DNA from: Clostridiales bacterium | GTDB taxonomy: Bacteria > Bacillota_A > Clostridia > Oscillospirales > Oscillospiraceae | Direction of reading: 5' to 3' | Assembly: GCA_022777455.1 (NCBI GenBank) | Contig: JALFGI010000248.1 | Location: forward strand, 1 to 10,118 | Length of the DNA stretch: 10,118 nt | Part shown: one piece after another, positions 1 to 4,774 of the stretch | How the letters are laid out: the number at the start of each line of letters is the position of its first letter | How positions within the stretch are numbered: the stretch's first letter is position 1 | Made by a program: the position numbers and the translations under genes | Notes under the pieces: generated by a model | The model's input: only the letters and a program-made list of their open reading frames with translations | Databases searched by the model: none | What the model was told of the DNA's origin: nothing

Positions 1-7
1 TTTCCGC

Positions 8-13
8 TATAAT
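8..13 (+). promoter_or_regulatory. Probable -10 box of a promoter upstream of cdaA
   Basis: The sequence TATAAT at 8-13 matches the sigma-A -10 consensus exactly and lies about 90 bases before the preferred cdaA start. The matching -35 box would fall left of the window, so only half the promoter can be seen. A TATAAT hexamer in GC-rich surroundings just ahead of the first gene of an operon is suggestive, but it is not proof of a start site. Confidence 0.45.
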
Positions 14-101
14 AGAAAAGATACTAGGCAAGTGCGCGCTGATGGCGGAAGGCCTCTGTTTTTGGCGCAAATCTGCCATGGATACAAAGGATGAAACGTT
101 C

Positions 102-974
102 ATGGAACTGATTGAATCGGTATTGCAGCAGCTGGGCGGAATGCAGTGGTCGGACTATCTGGACATTGCGCTGGTGGCCTTCCTGATTTACAAGGTGATT
201 CCCCTGTTCAAATCCCCCAGCACCATGCGCATCGCCGGGGCGGTGACGGCCATGGTGCTGCTGTCGGCTCTTACCGGCCTGCTGCATCTTTATACCATTA
301 ACTTTATATTGAACCAGCTGATGTCCGTGGGACTGCTGGCGGTGGTGATTCTGTTCCAGCCGGAGCTGCGGCGCATGCTGGACCGTCTGGGCAGCACCGT
401 GCGGCTGGGGGGGCTTTTCGGCAGCTCCAAGCCGGCGGCGGAAATGGACAATGTGATCTCCCAGACCGTGGCGGCCTGCGAGGTCATGAGCCGGGAGCAT
501 GTGGGTGCGCTGATTGTGTTTGCCCGGGATGCCCGGCTGGATGAATACTTCAAAACCGGCAGTCAGATCGACGGCGTGGTGTCCGAGCAGCTCATCCGCA
601 ATATTTTCTTCCCCAAGGCCGCCCTTCACGACGGCGCCATGATCATCCGGGACGGGCGTGTTGCCGCTGCCGGCTGTGTGCTGCCCCTGTCCGACAGCAG
701 CCACCTCAGCGCCGACCTGGGCACCCGTCACCGTGCCGGTGTGGGCATGAGCGAGGCCTCCGACGCGGTGGTGGTGATTGTCTCCGAGGAGACCGGTACC
801 ATCTCCGTGGCGGTGGACGGCATGCTCAAGCGACACCTGGCACCCCAGACCCTGGAGCGTCTACTGTACAACGAGCTGTGCGCCGACCGGGATGCGGAGG
901 AAGAAAACAAGCTGGCTGTGCGCCTGAGGCAGCGGCTGCGCGCTCTGGAAAGGAAGGACAGCAATGAAAAGTAA
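102..974 (+). CDS. cdaA: Diadenylate cyclase CdaA (c-di-AMP synthase)
   Basis: This membrane enzyme joins two ATP molecules into cyclic di-AMP, the second messenger that controls potassium and osmolyte balance and cell-wall homeostasis in Firmicutes. From the ATG at 102 it is 290 residues, close to the B. subtilis protein (about 273). Three hydrophobic segments lie near residues 17-35, 45-66 and 73-86, followed by the hallmark FQPELRRML and then the DAC catalytic domain. The domain carries the DGA motif (about 177-179) and the RHR motif (about 209-211, in GTRHRAGVG), both needed for ATP binding and catalysis, so the enzyme should be active. In-frame ATGs at 42 and 78 would add 20 or 12 residues, but neither has a ribosome site. 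The ATG at 102 has AAGGA 10 bases upstream. The end overlaps the start of cdaR by 11 bases, pointing to translational coupling. The family call is very secure; the start is less so. Confidence 0.96.
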   Translation: MELIESVLQQLGGMQWSDYLDIALVAFLIYKVIPLFKSPSTMRIAGAVTAMVLLSALTGLLHLYTINFILNQLMSVGLLAVVILFQPELRRMLDRLGSTVRLGGLFGSSKPAAEMDNVISQTVAACEVMSREHVGALIVFARDARLDEYFKTGSQIDGVVSEQLIRNIFFPKAALHDGAMIIRDGRVAAAGCVLPLSDSSHLSADLGTRHRAGVGMSEASDAVVVIVSEETGTISVAVDGMLKRHLAPQTLERLLYNELCADRDAEEENKLAVRLRQRLRALERKDSNEK

Positions 975-2256
975 ACTGATTTCGGCGGTGCTGTCCGTCC
1001 TCGTTGCCATGGCGCTGTGGCTGTATGTGATCACCACCGTCAGCCCCGGCTCCAAGGAGACGATTTACAACATTCCCGTGGTGCTGGCCAATGAGACCGT
1101 GCTCAACGAGCGGGGCCTGATGATTACCTACCAGTCCGCTTCCACGGCGACCCTGGTGCTCTCCGGCAACCGTACCGACCTGACCAAGGTGGATCAGAGC
1201 AACATCACATTGAAGGCCGACCTGTCCTCCATCTACGAGCCGGGCAATCAGATCCCCATCAGTTATTCCACCTCCTTCCCCGGCAACGTGGCCAGCAACG
1301 CCTTCGTCATTGAATCCAAAACCCCCGGCAGAATCTACCTGAATGTGGAGCGCCGGGTTTCCAAGGCAATTCCTGTGGAGGTCAAGTGGATTGGCTCCGT
1401 GCCCGACGGCTTCATCGCCGACCGGGACAATATGCTGCTGGAGTACCCCACCATCCAGATTACCGGCCCCCAGTCCGTGACCGACCAGATTGAAAAAGCG
1501 GTCATCGAGATAGATCTGACCGATCAGCGGGAGTCCATCAGCCGGGACAGTACCTATACATTGTGCAATGGAGAGGGTGAACCGGTGGATGCCGGCCTGA
1601 TCACCACCAATGCAGAGATGATCCATCTGGAAGTGAAGATTCAGCGGGTCAAGGATGTGCTGCTGACCTACCACCTGGTGGAGGGCGGCGGTGCCAAGGC
1701 CGAGAATGTGCAGATCACGCTGAGCATGGAAAAGATCCGTGTCTCCGGAAGCGAGGCCGCTCTGGAGCTCATGGGTGACCAACTGGTGGTTGGCACCATT
1801 GACCTGTCGGAGATTTCCGAAGATACCGTCAAGACCTTTACCATTCCTCTGGAAGAGGGGATCACCAACCTCACCGGCGTGATGGAAGTCACCGCCGACA
1901 TCCGTCTGACGGGTTTGAGTACCCGGGATTTCCTGATTCGCCAGATCAATGTGGTGAATGTGCCTGAGGGCCTGGAGGTGGAGCTGATCACCCAGGAGCT
2001 GACCGTGAAGGTCCGCGGACCTTCCGCCCAGGTTGCCAGCCTCAGTGACGACGATGTGATGATCGTGGTGGACTTCACCAATGCCGAGGTGGGCACGGCC
2101 ACCTTCCCGGTGCGGGCGGTATTTACCGACGGCTTCCGGGATGTGGGCATTTTCAAGTCCGAAAGCGTCTCCGCCAGTGTGATGCAATTGGGCACCATGA
2201 CCTCCGAGCCCACGGAGGAGATCACGGCAACGGAAGAGTCGGAGGCTGTGGGATAA
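964..2256 (+). CDS. cdaR: CdaR, YbbR-domain regulator of CdaA
   Basis: CdaR is an extracytoplasmic protein held by one N-terminal membrane helix. It binds CdaA and modulates c-di-AMP synthesis. The 430-residue product starts with a short basic tip and a hydrophobic helix (about residues 5-25). After it come four YbbR-type repeats of about 90 residues, recognisable by the recurring V/I-x-G-x turn followed by a short helix: LSGNRTDL near 66, ITGPQSVTDQI near 166, VSGSEAALELM near 260 and VRGPSAQVASL near 350. The tail after residue 410 is acidic, rich in Thr and Glu, and probably disordered. The start has a strong GGAAGGA site that lies inside the end of cdaA. In most Firmicutes glmM (phosphoglucosamine mutase) comes next; here a repeat element and yicC follow. 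The assignment rests on repeat structure, membrane anchor and position after cdaA, because the sequence itself is poorly conserved in this family. Confidence 0.92.
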   Translation: MKSKLISAVLSVLVAMALWLYVITTVSPGSKETIYNIPVVLANETVLNERGLMITYQSASTATLVLSGNRTDLTKVDQSNITLKADLSSIYEPGNQIPISYSTSFPGNVASNAFVIESKTPGRIYLNVERRVSKAIPVEVKWIGSVPDGFIADRDNMLLEYPTIQITGPQSVTDQIEKAVIEIDLTDQRESISRDSTYTLCNGEGEPVDAGLITTNAEMIHLEVKIQRVKDVLLTYHLVEGGGAKAENVQITLSMEKIRVSGSEAALELMGDQLVVGTIDLSEISEDTVKTFTIPLEEGITNLTGVMEVTADIRLTGLSTRDFLIRQINVVNVPEGLEVELITQELTVKVRGPSAQVASLSDDDVMIVVDFTNAEVGTATFPVRAVFTDGFRDVGIFKSESVSASVMQLGTMTSEPTEEITATEESEAVG

Positions 2257-2270
2257 ATATCGGTGGATTG

Positions 2271-2471
2271 TAATTGAACGTACTGGCGCGGCAGCGCCCT
2301 TGGCTCTCCCTTTGGGAGAGCTGGCAGCCGTCAGGCTGACTGAGAGGGTACCGCAGTAAGATAATGGCAGCCGAATCCACGCCATACTGGCCCTCTCAGG
2401 GGCGCCCCTTACGGGGCAGCCAGCTCCCCCAGAGGGGGAGCCAAGGGGAACGGTTCCGGTATTCCAAATTA
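2271..2471. repeat. Palindromic intergenic repeat, copy A (MITE-like)
   Basis: An element of about 201 bases fills most of the cdaR-yicC gap. Both ends read TAATT inward. Its core (2297-2447) has terminal inverted repeats CCCTTGGCTCTCCC and GGGGGAGCCAAGGG (13 of 14 match). Four hairpins follow: CTCTCCC-TTT-GGGAGAG at 2304-2320, CAGCC-GTCA-GGCTG at 2325-2338, GCCCC-TTAC-GGGGC at 2404-2417 and CTCCCCC-AGA-GGGGGAG at 2424-2440. An inner stem CTGAGAGGG (2340-2348) pairs with CCCTCTCAG (2391-2399) around a 42-base centre. The core recurs at 4314-4463 (copy B): the left arm is identical over 49 bases and the right arm differs at 2 of 58, both in hairpin loops. There is no reading frame of note. It is probably a non-autonomous mobile repeat; its outer limits are uncertain by several bases. 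Confidence 0.85.
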
Positions 2472-2483
2472 CATTTAGACTGA

Positions 2484-2512
2484 TTGCTGATTCAAGCGAA
2501 AGTGTGTAAAAA
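2484..2512 (+). promoter_or_regulatory. Weak candidate promoter for yicC
   Basis: TTGCTG at 2484-2489 (3 of 6 against the -35 consensus) is followed after 17 bases by TAAAAA at 2507-2512 (4 of 6 against the -10 consensus). The stretch 2461-2531 is AT-rich compared with its surroundings and lies between repeat copy A and yicC, which is where a promoter for the yicC block would be expected. The match is poor and the start codon would be only about 20-26 bases away, so this is a low-confidence suggestion. Confidence 0.2.
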
Positions 2513-2531
2513 GTAAAATGAAAAGGGGATA

Positions 2532-3416
2532 ATGACCTTGGTCAAAAGTATGACCGGCTACGGCCGTGCCGTCCAGACGGTGAACGGAAGAGAGTTCACT
2601 GTGGAGATTCGCAGCGTCAATAACCGATATCTGGATTGCTCCGTGAAGCTGCCCCGGATGCTCTCCTTCGCGGAGGACACCCTGAAGCAGGCTGTGAAAG
2701 CCACCATTTCCCGGGGCAAGGTGGATGTGTTTGTCACCCAACGTTCCGAAGGCGCCTCCGATGTGAAGATCACCCTGAACAGCGCCATGGTGGCAGGGTA
2801 CCTGGAAGCCATGAACGCAATGGCTGAGGAATTCAAAATCCGGGAGGACATCAGCGTGGCATTGCTCTCCGGAATGCCGGAGGTATTCACCGTGGACAAG
2901 CCCCAGGTGGATGAGGAGCAGCTGCTGCATGATCTGATGGGCGTGGTGAATGCCGCTCTGGATAATTACGATGCCATGCGCACCAAAGAAGGCCTGGCCC
3001 TGAAAAATGATCTGACGAACCGGGGCAATACCATCCGGGAGCTGGTGAGCCAGGTGGAGGCGGGCAATGCCCAGACCGTCATCGACTACCGCACCCGGCT
3101 GTACAACAAGCTCCAGGAGGTGCTGGCCAACACCGCCATCGACGAAAGCCGCATCCTCACCGAGGCTGCCATCTTTGCCGACAAGGTGGCCGTGGACGAG
3201 GAGACCGTCCGCCTGAGAAGCCATCTGGAGCAAATGGATTCCATGCTCTCTGCCGGCGGCCCCATTGGCAGAAAGCTGGACTTCCTGCTCCAGGAAATGA
3301 ACCGGGAGGCCAATACCATCGGTTCCAAGTGCACCGACGTGCGCCTGGCCAGAGTGGTGGTGGATATCAAAGCCGAGCTGGAAAAGATTCGGGAACAGAC
3401 CCAGAACATTGAGTAA
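2532..3416 (+). CDS. yicC: YicC/YloC family endoribonuclease
   Basis: This is a 294-residue member of the YicC/YloC family. The Escherichia coli member is an endoribonuclease implicated in small-RNA turnover; YloC is the B. subtilis member. Family hallmarks are present along its length: SMTGYGR at residues 6-12, RSVNNRYLD at 27-35, RGKVDV at 61-66, EAAIFADKVAVDEE at 211-224, and GRKLDFLLQEMNRE at 246-259 running into ANTIGSK, with the typical QNIE end. A coiled or helical region occupies about 125-200. The start is ambiguous. The ATG at 2532 has AAAAGGGG only 3 bases upstream, while the TTG at 2538 would sit 9 bases from the same site and give MVKSMTGYGR, the usual N-terminus of the family. 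The gene opens the yicC-remA-gmk block; remA follows after 32 bases. Family identity is secure; the exact RNA targets are unknown. Confidence 0.95.
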   Translation: MTLVKSMTGYGRAVQTVNGREFTVEIRSVNNRYLDCSVKLPRMLSFAEDTLKQAVKATISRGKVDVFVTQRSEGASDVKITLNSAMVAGYLEAMNAMAEEFKIREDISVALLSGMPEVFTVDKPQVDEEQLLHDLMGVVNAALDNYDAMRTKEGLALKNDLTNRGNTIRELVSQVEAGNAQTVIDYRTRLYNKLQEVLANTAIDESRILTEAAIFADKVAVDEETVRLRSHLEQMDSMLSAGGPIGRKLDFLLQEMNREANTIGSKCTDVRLARVVVDIKAELEKIREQTQNIE

Positions 3417-3422
3417 TATAAT
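3417..3422 (+). promoter_or_regulatory. Possible internal -10 box ahead of remA
   Basis: A perfect TATAAT occurs directly after the yicC stop codon, 27 bases before the remA start. No acceptable -35 hexamer is seen 16-18 bases upstream (the sequence there is GC-mixed yicC coding sequence). It could be an internal promoter that lets remA and gmk be expressed apart from yicC, or it may be chance in a short AT-rich junction. Confidence 0.25.
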
Positions 3423-3448
3423 ACATATTCTTCCAAAGGAGGAACCCC

Positions 3449-3715
3449 ATGAAGCTGGTGAACATCGGATTTGGCAGCATGGTTGCCGCCGGGCGGATCC
3501 TGGCGGTGGTGGACCCGGACTCCGCGCCCATCAAGCGTGTGGTGCAGGAGGCCAGGGACAGAGGGATGCTGATCGATGCCTCCTACGGCCGAAAGACCCG
3601 GGCGGTGCTTTTGATGGACACCGACCATGTGATCCTGTCCGCCCTGACCACCCAGGCCCTGGGCGACCGGTGGCAGGGAAAGCTTGAAGAAGAGACAGAG
3701 GAGAACCAAGAATGA
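3449..3715 (+). CDS. remA: RemA family DNA-binding regulator (DUF370)
   Basis: RemA is a small DNA-binding protein. In B. subtilis it activates extracellular matrix operons and osmoprotection genes, and it assembles into rings that wrap DNA. The product is 88 residues, the usual family size, and keeps the signature blocks: [14 protein letters not shown] at 4-17, SAPIKR at 25-30, [19 protein letters not shown] at 35-53, and [10 protein letters not shown] at 57-66. The basic GRKTR stretch belongs to the DNA-contacting part of the family. The C-terminal 12 residues are acidic (EEETEENQE). AAAGGAGG just upstream gives a strong ribosome site. Its position between yicC and gmk is conserved in Firmicutes, although a link between RemA function and GMP kinase is not established. 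Its stop overlaps the gmk start by 4 bases. Whether it controls biofilm genes in this organism cannot be told from the sequence. Confidence 0.95.
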   Translation: MKLVNIGFGSMVAAGRILAVVDPDSAPIKRVVQEARDRGMLIDASYGRKTRAVLLMDTDHVILSALTTQALGDRWQGKLEEETEENQE

Positions 3716-4260
3716 GCCAAGGAAAGCTGTTTGTTATTTCCGGTGCGTCCGGTGTGGGCAAGGGCACGGTATTGGAGCTGATGATGAAGGAAAGGCCGGA
3801 CCTGTCTTTCTCTGTGTCCGCAACCACCCGGCCCCCCCGTCCCGGCGAGGTGGACGGAAAGCACTATCACTTTGTGACCCCGGAGCAGTTTGAGCGGATG
3901 ATCGATGAGAATGCGTTCCTGGAATACGACAGGCATAACAAATGCTGCTACGGCACCCCCAGAGCCCAGATCGAGCAGAAACGGGAGAAGGGGCATGTGC
4001 TGCTGGACATTGAGCCCAAGGGAGCAAAACAGGTAAAAGAAGCGGTGCCGGATGCGGTGCTGATTTTCATCATGCCGCCCTCCATGGAGGAGTTGGAGCG
4101 CCGCCTGAGAGGCCGGGGAGACACGCCGGAGGACCAGATTGAGATCCGCCTGGAGCGGGCAAAATGGGAAATGGAGCAGCGCGATTGGTACGACCATGTG
4201 GTGGTCAACGACGTGGCCAGCCGCTGCGCCCGGGAAATTCTCGCCATCATCGACGAATGA
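3712..4260 (+). CDS. gmk: Guanylate kinase
   Basis: The enzyme phosphorylates GMP to GDP with ATP in the cytoplasm. It is essential for GTP supply and is a target of (p)ppGpp in many Firmicutes. The product is 182 residues, slightly shorter than the B. subtilis enzyme (about 204). Visible motifs are the P-loop GASGVGKG at 11-18, the GMP-binding [11 protein letters not shown] at 36-46, FLEY near 69-72 and YGTPR at 80-84, and the lid region [19 protein letters not shown] near 129-147. The segment after the central strand reads LLDIEPKGA (97-105), where relatives usually have LEIEVQGA or LDIDVQGA, so two normally conserved residues differ. CCYGTP replaces the more usual NYYGTP, though the second Tyr is kept. 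ATGA overlap with remA implies translational coupling. It is the last gene of its block; repeat copy B follows. Confidence 0.96.
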   Translation: MSQGKLFVISGASGVGKGTVLELMMKERPDLSFSVSATTRPPRPGEVDGKHYHFVTPEQFERMIDENAFLEYDRHNKCCYGTPRAQIEQKREKGHVLLDIEPKGAKQVKEAVPDAVLIFIMPPSMEELERRLRGRGDTPEDQIEIRLERAKWEMEQRDWYDHVVVNDVASRCAREILAIIDE

Positions 4261-4283
4261 TGAAAGTTCAAAAAGCAAAATTG

Positions 4284-4489
4284 TAATTTGGCGGGCAGAT
4301 ACGGCAGCCCCTCTTGGCTCTCCCTTTGGGAGAGCTGGCAGCCGTCAGGCTGACTGAGAGGGTTACCGCAGAGAAGGAAATACCATCTTAATATGCTGCG
4401 TGTTGCCCTCTCAGGGGCGCCCCTAACGGGGCAGCCAGCTCCCCCATAGGGGGAGCCAAGGGGGGGCGGCAATTCTGCCCGCCAAATTA
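4284..4489. repeat. Palindromic intergenic repeat, copy B (MITE-like)
   Basis: A second copy of the element at 2271-2471 fills the gmk-rpoZ gap. It is better preserved at its ends. TAATTTGGCGGGCAGA (4284-4299) is a perfect 16-base inverted match of TCTGCCCGCCAAATTA (4474-4489). Because the ends read TA...TA, a TA target duplication of the kind made by IS630/Tc1-mariner transposases is possible. Inside, the left arm 4314-4362 and right arm 4406-4463 form the same nested hairpins as copy A, with the inner stem 4354-4362/4406-4414. The 43-base centre shares only its first bases (TACCGCAG) with copy A. No open reading frame of interest is present, so mobility would need a transposase supplied from elsewhere. 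Total length is about 206 bases. Confidence 0.87.
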
Positions 4490-4549
4490 TCATTTGCCGA
4501 TTTGCTATACAAAACTGATACGAAAATTTATTTATGGAGGCTACGAAAA

Positions 4550-4756
4550 ATGCTTTATCCCCCTGTTGCTGATTTGCTGAAGAATGTGGAGAGCCGTTAT
4601 CTGCTGGTGAACGTGGTTGCCCATCGGGCCCGCCAGATCGCTGCCGAGGCAGAGGCTTTCCAGGAAGACCTGCCCGAGAAGCCCGTTACCATGGCCATCC
4701 GTGAGGTTGCCGACGGCGAGCTCACCGCTTCCGTCAAGGAAGAGTACAAACACTAA
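4550..4756 (+). CDS. rpoZ: RNA polymerase omega subunit
   Basis: Omega helps fold and assemble the beta-prime subunit of RNA polymerase. The product is 68 residues, typical for Firmicutes omega. The pattern is clear: MLYPPVADLLKNVESRYLLV, then VVAHRARQIAAEAE, then KPVTMAIREVADGEL, which are the family's helix 1, the RAR-containing helix and the conserved KPV...A..E...G block. The ATG at 4550 has GGAGG 9 bases upstream. A longer in-frame reading from 4502 would add 16 residues without a ribosome site and would spoil the family N-terminus, so I reject it. The gene sits 18 bases before priA, almost certainly in the same transcript. In B. subtilis coaBC lies between the two; here it does not. Confidence 0.94.
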   Translation: MLYPPVADLLKNVESRYLLVNVVAHRARQIAAEAEAFQEDLPEKPVTMAIREVADGELTASVKEEYKH

Positions 4757-4774
4757 TCTGATTCCGGAGGGCTT

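Noticed and set aside
42..101. N-terminal extension of CdaA from the ATG at 42 or 78
   Set aside because: No ribosome site precedes either codon, and the extension is not typical of CdaA; the ATG at 102 fits better.
24..836. Minus-strand open frame (270 codons) opposite cdaA
   Set aside because: Shadow of the cdaA coding frame; no domain, low-complexity His/Gly/Gln composition and no credible ribosome site.
826..2385. Long minus-strand open frame (519 codons) opposite cdaR
   Set aside because: The translation is rich in His, Gly, Gln and Leu, as expected when a GC-rich gene is read antisense. It has no recognisable domain and runs through both the secure cdaR gene and repeat copy A.
2401..2448. 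Rho-independent terminator at the strong GC hairpins of repeat copy A
   Set aside because: The hairpins are strong but none is followed by a T-run on either strand, so an intrinsic terminator cannot be supported. The same holds for copy B.
2271..4489. CRISPR array or direct-repeat cluster
   Set aside because: Only two repeat copies, about 2 kb apart with genes between, and each is internally palindromic. There is no regular spacer pattern and no cas gene.
4494..4521. Promoter for rpoZ between repeat copy B and the gene
   Set aside because: TTGCCG at 4494 and TGATAC at 4516 match poorly, and TATACA at 4506 has no -35 partner, so no promoter can be called with confidence.
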